The notes under the pieces: model-generated
What the model saw: only the letters and a program-made list of their open reading frames with translations
What the model was told of the DNA's origin: nothing
Database searches by the model: none
Made by a program: the position numbers and the translations under genes
Shown here: in pieces, positions 1-8,661 of the stretch
How positions within the stretch are numbered: position 1 is the first letter of the stretch
How the letters are laid out: every line of letters starts with the position of its first letter
Source of the DNA: Thiomargarita sp.
GTDB lineage: Bacteria; Pseudomonadota; Gammaproteobacteria; Beggiatoales; Beggiatoaceae
Length of the DNA: 33,295 nt
Direction: 5' to 3'
Assembly (NCBI GenBank): GCA_020721025.1
Contig: DYNO01000008.1
Span: forward strand, 1-33,295

Positions 1-2
1 TC

Positions 3-206
3 AGTTACAGTAGCATCGCTGAAATTCATTTGAAGGAAAATAAGTTAGCAGAAGCCTTAGCGTGGTATCAAAAAGCTCTTGCAATTGCTGAAAAGTTAGC
101 GGCTCTCGATCCGTTAAACCAGACATTTCAAAAAGACTTGAGAATAGACAAGCGTAAAATTGCAGACATTGAAGCGCGGTTGAAGAAGAAGAAAAAATCA
201 AAATGA
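3..206 (+). CDS. C-terminal end of a tetratricopeptide-repeat protein (5' truncated by window edge)
   Basis: Frame 3 reads SYSSIAEIHLKENKLAEALAWYQKALAIAEKLAALDPLNQTFQKDLRIDKRKIADIEARLKKKKKSK*; TPR pattern. The reverse-strand ORF 1..201 is its antisense. Confidence 0.75.
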   Translation, partial: SYSSIAEIHLKENKLAEALAWYQKALAIAEKLAALDPLNQTFQKDLRIDKRKIADIEARLKKKKKSK

Positions 207-214
207 TGGCTGTT

Positions 215-338
215 GTCTGAATCAGAATTTACAGAATTTGAGAATTTTCAGAATGAAAACCAAAACGAGCGGCTGAAAATGAATTGGTTGTTGCCGTTAT
301 TCTGGAAATTCTCAAATTCTGTAAATTCTGATTCAGAC
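215..338. repeat. Dispersed palindromic repeat, family A, copy 1
   Basis: Left arm GTCTGAATCAGAATTTACAGAATTTGAGAATTTTCAGAAT pairs with right arm ATTCTGGAAATTCTCAAATTCTGTAAATTCTGATTCAGAC. Confidence 0.9.
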
Positions 339-372
339 GAAAAATTCTAGTTTTAACAAGGAAAAACTCACC

Positions 373-609
373 ATGAATATCACACTCAATCCTCAAGCAG
401 AAACCTTTGTTCAGCACAAACTCGACTCAGGAAGTTACGACTCGCCCAGCGACCTCATAAACGAAGCTCTGTACCTCATGTCAAAATACGAAAAACGCTT
501 GACTGAACTCAAAACAGAAATTCAAATCGGTATTGAACAAGCCGAACGGGGTGAATGGGTTGATGCAGCAACAATCCTTACCAAATTACAGCAGCGAAGT
601 TTCAAATGA
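373..609 (+). CDS. parD: ParD-like type II antitoxin
   Basis: MNITLNPQAETFVQHKLDSGSYDSPSDLINEAL: ParD-type ribbon-helix-helix N-terminus; overlaps a ParE-like ORF by ATGA. Confidence 0.85.
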   Translation: MNITLNPQAETFVQHKLDSGSYDSPSDLINEALYLMSKYEKRLTELKTEIQIGIEQAERGEWVDAATILTKLQQRSFK

Positions 610-890
610 ATCTCAAATTGACTCAAATCGCTCGTGATGATTTGGAAGAAATTTGGGAGTACATTGCTGCGGAGAATCCCCAAGCGGCGACTCAGGTGAT
701 ACAAAAATTACTGGGAAGTTGCCAATTGTTGGCAGAATATCCGCTGCTGGGACGACAACGAAATGAACTTGCAGACAATTTGCGTAGTTTTCCAGTAAAA
801 AATTACGTCATTTTTTATCGAATCTCTGCGAAAGATTTGGAAGTGATCCGAATTTTAAACGCTGCGCGAGATATTGACAATATTTTTTAA
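606..890 (+). CDS. parE: ParE/RelE-family toxin
   Basis: LTQIARDDLEEIWEYIAAENPQAATQVI...LGRQRNEL...LRSFPVKNYVIFYRI...VIRILNAARDI is a ParE pattern; adjacent to ParD. Confidence 0.88.
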   Translation: MNLKLTQIARDDLEEIWEYIAAENPQAATQVIQKLLGSCQLLAEYPLLGRQRNELADNLRSFPVKNYVIFYRISAKDLEVIRILNAARDIDNIF

Positions 891-926
891 AATCCAGCTA
901 AGGATTTAACTATCATTTTGGCTTTC

Positions 927-949
927 ATTCTGGAAATTCTGATTCAGAC
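927..949. repeat. Family A palindromic repeat, solo right arm
   Basis: ATTCTGGAAATTCTGATTCAGAC matches the right arm of the 215-338 repeat; no left arm nearby. Confidence 0.7.
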
Positions 950-1016
950 AATCAATCTTGATTCAGATAAAATATAATATGTGACAATGACTTCCACCCC
1001 ACCAAAGGAATAACCG

Positions 1017-2543
1017 ATGTCCAGCATAAAATCCCTCACTACCCGTTTCATTTACCCATTTTTCTACACCCAAAACGCTACCCTATCCACGCTCACTTTC
1101 AGAGAAAAAACCGTCTGGCAACCCGTCCAACAACCCAAAGAATTCTATCGCCAAGAAATTCTCCAAGGGTTAGAAAACTTTATCTTCGGCGACCCACACA
1201 CCCCCCAATATTTCACGGTCAATCCAGAACTGGCTAACCAATGGTTCGGTCGAGAACTTCACGTCCGCTTCGGTGTCAAATTCGGTGACAAAACCGATCC
1301 CAAAGAATCCTTTTCAGCCAAACTCAGTTCCCACGCTGCCATTGAAATTTTCCTGTCCCCACAAGGTGGCGTTGGTATCCTCTCGATTCCGCTCGAAGCC
1401 ATTGCCATTGAAGACAAACCTGCTGCAAAACGCTTCAACTATCGCCTGTCGCAACATCTGCCCGCAAAAATTCCGCAACTTTTCCTCCCTCAACCCGAAA
1501 ACGCGCATCACATTTCCACACCGCCCGCGCCAGACAGCCCCTTGACCGAACGACTGGGCAAACGTGGGGGAGAATTTACGCTGATCGAATTACGAGATTT
1601 TCTCCTAAGTTCCTTGCAGATCACGCCCATTCAAGAACAATTCTCAATTTATAGCGTCGTCCAGTTTGAAGAATGCGAATTCAGCGAAACCACCCATACC
1701 GATGTTTTCCCGCTACTGGTCAGCATGAGCCATGTCGAAGAACCGCACCACGTTGGCAGTTCAGACATTCCTTACATTCGACTCAATTCACATCATTGGA
1801 GTGGTGTTGGAACATTGGGCGCGGTGCATTTTGTCGCTGATCAAGCAGAAGATATTACATTCAATCAACAACGCATTCCCACCGTATTCAATAAATATTT
1901 CCTGCCATATTTAGCTGCTCTACTGCAACGACTTATTTTACAACACATTTTGAAACAAGCCCAGCAAAATTCTAAACGAGAGCAAGACGCGGCAACCTCT
2001 GCCACCTCTGCCACCCATCTGCAACAGCTTCACAATAAAATGTTAGATTTCATGTTAAACAACTATTTAAGTGAAGTCAGCAGTCGCGAAGTGATTAATC
2101 AATATTACGAATTGGCAAAACGTGGATTACGGGTTGAGCAGTCATTTGAAGTATTGCGCCGCGCCCTACATGATGCTGATTTCAAAGAAGATATGAAATT
2201 TCAGTGTCAATCAACTGACAAAAACCAAGATCATCTCAATCAATTGGTGGCAATGCAGCGCAAAATTGAGTGGCTTGAAGTCTTTTTTGCATCCTACTAC
2301 GCGGGGGCTTTGGCACACTATGTCAGTGCTGGTTGGTTCGGACACTGGTTTGCAAGTGCAAGTACGTTGATCTGGGCTTTCTTTGGAGGCGGGATTGCAT
2401 TATGGTTACTCAAACCTTGGTCACATGAACATCATGATAAATCGAAGAAAATGCTTATTTGGGCATTTATTTTAATCGTAGTGGCATTGGCGATTTGGTT
2501 ATCTGTGGGATTTTGCTGTTATTATAAAGCTCACCATCAGTAA
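1017..2543 (+). CDS. Hypothetical protein with two C-terminal transmembrane helices
   Basis: 508-aa ORF, no family recognised; two hydrophobic stretches near the C-terminus (HWFASASTLIWAFFGGGIALWLL; MLIWAFILIVVALAIWLSVGF). Confidence 0.7.
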   Translation: MSSIKSLTTRFIYPFFYTQNATLSTLTFREKTVWQPVQQPKEFYRQEILQGLENFIFGDPHTPQYFTVNPELANQWFGRELHVRFGVKFGDKTDPKESFSAKLSSHAAIEIFLSPQGGVGILSIPLEAIAIEDKPAAKRFNYRLSQHLPAKIPQLFLPQPENAHHISTPPAPDSPLTERLGKRGGEFTLIELRDFLLSSLQITPIQEQFSIYSVVQFEECEFSETTHTDVFPLLVSMSHVEEPHHVGSSDIPYIRLNSHHWSGVGTLGAVHFVADQAEDITFNQQRIPTVFNKYFLPYLAALLQRLILQHILKQAQQNSKREQDAATSATSATHLQQLHNKMLDFMLNNYLSEVSSREVINQYYELAKRGLRVEQSFEVLRRALHDADFKEDMKFQCQSTDKNQDHLNQLVAMQRKIEWLEVFFASYYAGALAHYVSAGWFGHWFASASTLIWAFFGGGIALWLLKPWSHEHHDKSKKMLIWAFILIVVALAIWLSVGFCCYYKAHHQ

Positions 2544-2633
2544 GCGTAGGGTGCATAAACGAAGCGTCATACACCTTTGTGAATTTAAACATTTTGGTGC
2601 ATGACACTGCATTTATGCTCCCTACGCTTACTG
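2538..2633. repeat. Imperfect hairpin repeat (family B) between convergent genes; possible bidirectional terminator
   Basis: CAGTAAGCGTAGGGTGCATAAA (2538-2559) pairs with TTTATGCTCCCTACGCTTACTG (2612-2633); inner GTCATACACC pairs with GGTGCATGAC. Confidence 0.8.
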
Positions 2634-2652
2634 ATGTATTTTAAAAACTAAC

Positions 2653-4077
2653 TCAAACACAAATAATTTTCATTGAGTTAGAACCGCCTGAAATACCACT
2701 TAAATCGCCCTTAGTGATAATGACCAAATCGCCCTGACTGACGGCACCGCATCGCAACAAAGTGTTGATAATTTCTTGATTGGCATGAGCCGAATCGGTG
2801 AGCATCACGTCAAAATCCACCGGATACACGCCACGATACAGCGTTACCTTGCTACAGGTACTCGGCAAGCGCGAAAAAGCAAAAATGGGAATGCCGGAAC
2901 AAATTCGAGACATCCACAAGGGAGTTGAACCTGATTCGGTCAGTGCCGCGACCGCCTTCACATTGAGCAAATGATTCGCGGTGTACATCGTAGCCATCGC
3001 GATTGCTTCATCAATCCGCCCAAATTGGCTGGTCATGCGGTGATCAGAAATTTTGGATTCGGGTTGATGTTCTGCTTCCCGACACACCCGATCCATCGCT
3101 TTCACCACTTCTTCCGGGTATTTTCCCGCTGCGGTTTCTGCCGATAACATCACTGCATCCGAGCCATCAAACACGGCATTTGCCACATCCGACACTTCAG
3201 CACGCGTGGGAATCGGATTTTCAATCATGGTTTCCATCATCTGCGTCGCGGTAATCACGCCCTTGTTTAATTCACGCGCTTGACGAATCAACCGTTTTTG
3301 AATCGAGGGCAGGGCAGCATATCCAACTTCTACCCCCAAATCTCCCCGCGCCACCATGATCGCATCGGCAGCCTTGATGATGGATTCGGCATGATCTAGG
3401 GCTTCCGTCCGCTCAATTTTGGCAATTACGCCCCCGCTCCCGCCTCCCATTTGCAACAGACGACGCGCTTGATGGACATCTTCCGCAGTACGCACAAAAG
3501 AAACTGCAATATAATCCACTTGCCATGCCGCAGCTAGGACAATATCGCTTTTGTCTTTATGGGTGAGTGCCGCAGCAGATAAGCCTCCGCCCTGTAAATT
3601 GATGCCCTTGTTATTGGATAGTACCCCGCCAGCTAACACCGTACAACGAATTTCTGTGCTCACAATTTTGTTGATTTTTAAAGAAATTCTGCCATCATCC
3701 AGCGACAGTACATCATTTGGCTTCACATCGGTCAACAGTTGTTTGTAGGCAATTCCAACCCGTTCTTGAGTGCCTTGATCGCTGGGCAATGCGGCATCTA
3801 AAATAAAGGGATCGCCATTGTTTAACACAATTTTGTCATTCACAAAGCGTTCAATCCGAATTTTCGGTCCCTGCAAATCAGCAATCACTCCGATAGTGCG
3901 TCCCAAGGCACGCGCCCGTTCTCGCAACAAATCCAGTCGTGCTTTGTGAGTTTCTGGGGTTTGATGCGAAAAATTCAAACGCACCACGTCCACGCCGGCG
4001 ATCAAAATTTTATCTAACATCTGAGGATCGTCGGTCGCGGGGCCCAACGTCGCAATAATCTTGGTTCTTCTAAACAT
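2653..4077 (-). CDS. pyk: Pyruvate kinase
   Basis: MFRRTKIIATLGPATDDPQMLDKILIAGVDVVRLNFSH; IAKIERTEALDH; MVARGDLGVEVG; ATQMMETMIENPIPTRAEVSDVANAVFDGSDAVMLSAETAAGKYP. Confidence 0.98.
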   Translation of the reverse strand: MFRRTKIIATLGPATDDPQMLDKILIAGVDVVRLNFSHQTPETHKARLDLLRERARALGRTIGVIADLQGPKIRIERFVNDKIVLNNGDPFILDAALPSDQGTQERVGIAYKQLLTDVKPNDVLSLDDGRISLKINKIVSTEIRCTVLAGGVLSNNKGINLQGGGLSAAALTHKDKSDIVLAAAWQVDYIAVSFVRTAEDVHQARRLLQMGGGSGGVIAKIERTEALDHAESIIKAADAIMVARGDLGVEVGYAALPSIQKRLIRQARELNKGVITATQMMETMIENPIPTRAEVSDVANAVFDGSDAVMLSAETAAGKYPEEVVKAMDRVCREAEHQPESKISDHRMTSQFGRIDEAIAMATMYTANHLLNVKAVAALTESGSTPLWMSRICSGIPIFAFSRLPSTCSKVTLYRGVYPVDFDVMLTDSAHANQEIINTLLRCGAVSQGDLVIITKGDLSGISGGSNSMKIICV

Positions 4078-4199
4078 GGATAACTCATTGGAGTGGTTAA
4101 AAGAAATTTTTTGTCCGCGCTACTGTACCGATCTCATGTTACATCGTCAAGTATTTATCCGAATTTAACACGCAACCGGGTTTTTAAACTGACCACAGA

Positions 4200-5813
4200 T
4201 CAACGATTTTTAAACAAAGCCGCTTGTAACAACGATTGAGTATAAGGATGTTGCGGATTGGTAAAGATATGTTCTGTACTGCCCTGTTCAATCAATTTCC
4301 CCGTTTGCATCACGATTAAACGATGCGCCATCGCTCGCACTACTTTTAAATCATGGGTGATAAACAGATAACTGATGTTATGCTTCACTTGCAATTTTCT
4401 CAACAATTCAAGCACTTGTTTTTGCACTGAGACATCCAACGCGCTGGTCGGTTCGTCCAATAAAATCAATTTGGGTTCTAAAATTACCACGCGCGCAATT
4501 GCAATGCGTTGGCGTTGTCCCCCAGAAAATTCATGCGGATATCGCCACAACATCGTTTCGTCTAAACCCACTTCCCGCAACACTTTGACAATTTTTTCAC
4601 GACGTTGCAGCCGATTGAGTTTGGGAAAATGGATTTTCAACCCTTCACCGACAATTTCTTCCACCGTCATGCGCGGCGATAGTGAGGAATAGGGGTCTTG
4701 AAATACCACTTGAAATTCTTTGCGTAGCGGGCGTAATTCACGGGAACGCAGTTGATCTAACCGTTTGCTATCAAAGACAATTTCACCTTCACACCCTTGC
4801 AAACGTAACAAACACATTCCCAGTGTCGTTTTGCCGGAGCCGGATTCTCCAACAATTCCCAAGGTTTCACCGGGATAAAGTGCAACATCGACTCTATCGA
4901 CTGCCTTGATATTACTCACAATTCGCTTAAAAATGATTCCTTGCTTGACGGGAAAATGACAAAAAATTTGTTTGCCAGACAACAACGGCTTATCTTTTTG
5001 AGAAATCGCGCCCTTAATCAAACGCTTGGGTTCACTATCAAGCAAATGTTTGGTGTAAGCATGGCGGGGATGTCGAAATAAATCATGAACTCCCGCTTGT
5101 TCAACAATAATTCCCTTTTGCATCACACAGATACGTTCGGCAAAGCGTTTGACCAAGTTTAAATCGTGGGTGATCAACAACACTGCCATACCGAATTCTT
5201 TTTGCATTTGCTCAAGTAATTCAATAATCTGCAACTGAATTGTCACATCTAAGGCGGTGGTCGGTTCGTCAGCGATCAGCAACTTGGGACGACATGCCAA
5301 TGCCATCGCAATCATCACGCGTTGCCGCTGTCCACCAGAAAGCATGTGGGGATAGGCTTCAAAACGTTTCTCAGGCTCAGGAATTCCCGTGAGTCGCAAC
5401 AGCTCAAGCATCTGGTTGCGCGCCGCGGAACGACTCATGCCTTCGTGCAATAACAGCGGTTCAATCAATTGGTTACCGATGGGATAGACTGGATTGAGCG
5501 AGGTCATCGGCTCTTGAAAGATCATCGAAATTTCTTTGCCCCGTACCTTGCGTAATCGCGCCTGACTGACTTGTAATAAATTTTCGCTTTGAAATTCTAT
5601 CTGACCACTGGGATAATAAACTTGTTGTGGATCATGGAGTTGTAGGATTGACAATGCGGTGACCGATTTACCGGAACCTGACTCACCAACGAGGGCTAAT
5701 TTTTCACCGGGTTGAATATGAAAGCTAATTTGATGAACGACTTCTGTCGATGGTTCGGCGCGCCGTCCAAATGTCACTGATAAATCTTTGATACTTAACA
5801 ACGGTTTGAGCAT
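4200..5813 (-). CDS. yejF: ABC transporter ATP-binding protein with two NBDs, oligopeptide/microcin C type (YejF-like)
   Basis: Two Walker A/signature sets (GESGSGKS...[18 protein letters not shown]...FSGGQRQRI). [16 protein letters not shown] is the likelier start; the ORF track extends to 5873. Confidence 0.88.
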   Translation of the reverse strand: MLKPLLSIKDLSVTFGRRAEPSTEVVHQISFHIQPGEKLALVGESGSGKSVTALSILQLHDPQQVYYPSGQIEFQSENLLQVSQARLRKVRGKEISMIFQEPMTSLNPVYPIGNQLIEPLLLHEGMSRSAARNQMLELLRLTGIPEPEKRFEAYPHMLSGGQRQRVMIAMALACRPKLLIADEPTTALDVTIQLQIIELLEQMQKEFGMAVLLITHDLNLVKRFAERICVMQKGIIVEQAGVHDLFRHPRHAYTKHLLDSEPKRLIKGAISQKDKPLLSGKQIFCHFPVKQGIIFKRIVSNIKAVDRVDVALYPGETLGIVGESGSGKTTLGMCLLRLQGCEGEIVFDSKRLDQLRSRELRPLRKEFQVVFQDPYSSLSPRMTVEEIVGEGLKIHFPKLNRLQRREKIVKVLREVGLDETMLWRYPHEFSGGQRQRIAIARVVILEPKLILLDEPTSALDVSVQKQVLELLRKLQVKHNISYLFITHDLKVVRAMAHRLIVMQTGKLIEQGSTEHIFTNPQHPYTQSLLQAALFKNR

Positions 5814-5876
5814 GTGAAAATTCCCATGACGAGTCAGATTTTTTACACAGGTATCAAGATGTGATTGATTCAATTT

Positions 5877-6317
5877 TTAGGATGAGATTTTTTTCTTCAT
5901 CGGCTTGACCAAATCACCCACTTTAACATCTTTCAATGGAACGACTTGTGGTGGAGATTCTTCAATAATTTCGTCTTCTCTTGAAAAATTTAGGATATCG
6001 TTCCGCTTGATGATTCTTTTTCTAGGGGGATAATATTCCGCTGACACCAAGGTCGTCGTTTTTTCTTGAATATGTTTTGGTTTAGCAATACCTTTGACAA
6101 TTTCCAGTTTTCCGAGATTTTCCCCGGTGTCTGGATCAAACAATTCTTCACCGATTGCATAAATTAGAAATCGATCATTGGGAGAAATACCGTCATTATC
6201 TCCCTTATTAATCACGACTTCATCGTCATCATAACCTCTGTCAATAACATACAGCACTTTTCCAAAAACAGCACCAATATTGACTTTTTCCACATCCTTC
6301 ACATTTTGAGCGTTCAT
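5877..6317 (-). CDS. Hypothetical protein with FlgT C-terminal-like region
   Basis: VINKGDNDGISPNDRFLIYAIGEELFDPDTGENLGKLEIVKGIAKPKHIQEKTTTL; overlaps the upstream ORF by ATGA. Confidence 0.65.
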   Translation of the reverse strand: MNAQNVKDVEKVNIGAVFGKVLYVIDRGYDDDEVVINKGDNDGISPNDRFLIYAIGEELFDPDTGENLGKLEIVKGIAKPKHIQEKTTTLVSAEYYPPRKRIIKRNDILNFSREDEIIEESPPQVVPLKDVKVGDLVKPMKKKISS

Positions 6318-6820
6318 TCAATGACCTCAATGTTTACATATCGACGAGATAACACAGTTTTAAATATCAAGGTGTTACGAATTTTTGGCGAGAGTTTTTC
6401 ATCTTCTTTGTTGATAAATTTGATAATTTGTATTTGAATCATTCCATTTTCTTGGATATTGAGCACGTAACCAATTGCGATAGGTTCTTCATATCCACTT
6501 TTATTTTTATAAATGGATAGAAACGATTCAGACGAAAGATTCATGTCTGTTTTTATGATAAGTATCTGTTTATTAGCGATATAGTCTATAATTTTTGTTT
6601 CTCCTGGATATTTTTTAAAAGTGGCGATGGCAAGAATTATTTTCATTAAGATGATTCCAACGGTCAGCGACAACCAGATACAAAATAGCAACCATTTGAT
6701 TGATATCATGGCATTAATATCAATAAACAAGGAAACGATGGTGGAAAGAACGCTAATGACTGTAATTGCAATGTAAAAACCTTCATTCCATAAAATTTGC
6801 TTAAATAACTTGAAGATCAT
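6314..6820 (-). CDS. Hypothetical membrane protein
   Basis: 168-aa ORF with two N-terminal hydrophobic helices; translationally coupled to 5877..6317. Confidence 0.65.
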   Translation of the reverse strand: MIFKLFKQILWNEGFYIAITVISVLSTIVSLFIDINAMISIKWLLFCIWLSLTVGIILMKIILAIATFKKYPGETKIIDYIANKQILIIKTDMNLSSESFLSIYKNKSGYEEPIAIGYVLNIQENGMIQIQIIKFINKEDEKLSPKIRNTLIFKTVLSRRYVNIEVIE

Positions 6821-6827
6821 GCTTGAC

Positions 6828-6989
6828 TCACAATTTTAAAATGGAATAAGGACAATCTTGAGGAAAAACGTTCAATTTGGTTTCCTCCATTGCTAATTTT
6901 AGCGCATTTGGATAAGCCTGTTGAGTATATTCAGATGATTGATTTTCGCGCTTGTTGGACACAAATGTGATTTCGGTGAAACGCATCAA
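6828..6989 (-). pseudogene. Truncated DUF29-like fragment
   Basis: YPNALKLAMEETKLNVFPQDCPYSI resembles the DUF29 C-terminal pattern. The frame upstream of ~6990 is replaced by the repeated element and the C-terminus is cut short. Confidence 0.55.
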
Positions 6990-6993
6990 AGGG

Positions 6994-7022
6994 TTGACAA
7001 CTATCACTGGTTTTATTATCAT
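6994..7022 (+). promoter_or_regulatory. Sigma70-like promoter at left edge of ncRNA copy 1
   Basis: TTGACA 6994-6999, 17-nt spacer, TATCAT 7017-7022. Confidence 0.65.
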
Positions 7023-7360
7023 CGGTAACAGTTTGTTATTGATTACAATCGATTTAACATTGTATTTCAAGTATTAAGCATGTGGTAATGGACTACGTTT
7101 TATAAAAAACAAATGTGTTTTACGGTGAGAACCAAGCCTATGATGGTATTGTTTACAAACGTAGTCCCGTGATTTAACGACATAAATAGATATAGTTGTT
7201 AAAACTATAAAGCTTGTTCCTACGAAAGTAGGAGTCCACGACACGATCCGGCGGGACTCTAAATGCACGTAAGAAAACTAACCGGGTGGAAGCGGGTCTA
7301 AGACTTAAGCAATCAAGCAGTTGTGTTGACGACGTGAGAATTATTCGCACATCTCCTCGT

Positions 7361-7381
7361 GTTAATGTTTATTAACTTTTT
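7361..7381 (+). terminator. Terminator-like hairpin with T5 at right edge of ncRNA copy 1
   Basis: GTTAAT-GTTT-ATTAAC followed by TTTTT. Confidence 0.5.
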
Positions 7382-7533
7382 AGGAACGGTGGAATTGATT
7401 GCAAGGATAAAAGAGTTATGTAGGGTGGATGAAGCATCTTTTGCCCATCATTTCATCAACGTAAAATTTGGTGGGTAGTGATAAACCTGTTACCCACCTC
7501 ACTAATTATCCAAACTATTTAATATAATTGAAT

Positions 7534-8661
7534 TTACCGATAGCTGCGAATATACCAGTATTCAAATGCCACTTTTGCCCAGTGTAACATGTGACTTGGC
7601 GGCAATAGACGCACTCGTTTGTCATCACGATACACCAACATGCCCTTGTTTAAACTGTCCACAATACACACCAATTCATGCTTAAACCGATGTTTTAATG
7701 GCTTTTTTTGTCGTTCGCACAATAGATTTTTGACCGCGGCACTTGCTTGAAGATCAGCAATATGGGCTTGTTTGGGCAACCAATCTGGACCCGGAAAGGT
7801 TCCAGCATCGCCTGCGACATAAATTTGATTAAAACCATCGACTTGACAATATTCATTGGCTTGAATAAATCCACCGGGAGATAATGGTAAACCGCTCACA
7901 TCTGCCCATGCCGGTCCAGTCATGCCGGGCATGAACATCGTTAAATCGCTTTCAATTTCGCCACCTTCGGTCAACACTTTGCCGGCTGCGAAACCTTTCA
8001 TTTTATGCCCTAGATGCGTTTCTACCCCACAGCGCGCCATCTGTGCCAACAATGCCGTCACTGCTTGTTCGCCCAACCGTTGTCCCGGCGAAGTGGATGG
8101 ATTAAAAAATACCAGACGAAACCGATTTCTACGCCCTTGCTGCCGTAAAAGTGTGTCAATGCCGAAGAGAAACTCAAAAACAGGTCCCCCACGTACCGCC
8201 GCCGGCTCGTTTGGATTCGTTGTAAATCCAAAAGCCAACGTTCCACCACTGAGGTCGTTTAAACGGTCAGTGTAAGTTTGAATATCCGAATAACTACTGC
8301 ATGGCAAATAGGTATGCTCAATGCCGGGCAATTTTTTGATAAATCTTCCCCCCGATGCAATCAGTAAACTGTCAAAAGTAACTTCGCCATTGTCCGTTTT
8401 CACCAGACGAGCGAGCGGGTCTAACCCTGTCACCGTGGCTTGTTGATAGGTCACTTTATAGCGGTTAAAGAAGTTTTCTAAGGGAATGGTCAAATTTTGT
8501 TCGGTACGTTTGCCGGCAGGCACCCAAATCAAGCTGGGGTAATAAAATAACACCGGGCGAGATGCAATCAAGAGAAGGGGATCAGTGTAACCTGATTTTC
8601 TTAACTTTTTCACCGCAGTCAATGCAGCGAAACTAGAGCCAAGTATAACAATGGGGGGCAT
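7534..8661 (-). CDS. FAD/NAD(P)-dependent oxidoreductase, sulfide:quinone oxidoreductase family
   Basis: MPPIVILGSSFAALTAVKKLRKSG dinucleotide fold; IYVAGDAGTFPGPDWLPKQAHIADLQASAAVKNL; SQR/FCSD-like architecture. Confidence 0.8.
   Translation of the reverse strand: MPPIVILGSSFAALTAVKKLRKSGYTDPLLLIASRPVLFYYPSLIWVPAGKRTEQNLTIPLENFFNRYKVTYQQATVTGLDPLARLVKTDNGEVTFDSLLIASGGRFIKKLPGIEHTYLPCSSYSDIQTYTDRLNDLSGGTLAFGFTTNPNEPAAVRGGPVFEFLFGIDTLLRQQGRRNRFRLVFFNPSTSPGQRLGEQAVTALLAQMARCGVETHLGHKMKGFAAGKVLTEGGEIESDLTMFMPGMTGPAWADVSGLPLSPGGFIQANEYCQVDGFNQIYVAGDAGTFPGPDWLPKQAHIADLQASAAVKNLLCERQKKPLKHRFKHELVCIVDSLNKGMLVYRDDKRVRLLPPSHMLHWAKVAFEYWYIRSYR

Larger units (their letters stand above)
6990..7389 (+). 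ncRNA. Candidate structured ncRNA / non-coding mobile element, copy 1
   Basis: High identity by eye to 24204-24593; left-edge promoter-like TTGACA-N17-TATCAT; shared hairpins; right-edge hairpin plus T5; no conserved intact ORF. Confidence 0.6.

Noticed and set aside
215-338. CRISPR array from recurring AGAATTT units
   Set aside because: Units are 8-10 bp without spacers and form arms of one palindrome; not a repeat-spacer array.
229-417. 62-aa reverse-strand ORF
   Set aside because: Translation of the family A palindrome; overlaps the start of parD antisense.
7074-7268. 64-aa reverse-strand ORF (…WTPTFVGTSFIV…) inside element copy 1
   Set aside because: It reads through the GNRA hairpin and other conserved stems on the antisense strand, has no counterpart ORF reported in copy 2, and looks like a translated repeat.
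6990-7389. Group II intron interpretation of the repeated element
   Set aside because: GNRA hairpins are suggestive, but no domain V-like AGC...GAAA...GTT hairpin, GTGYG 5' end or reverse transcriptase is visible.
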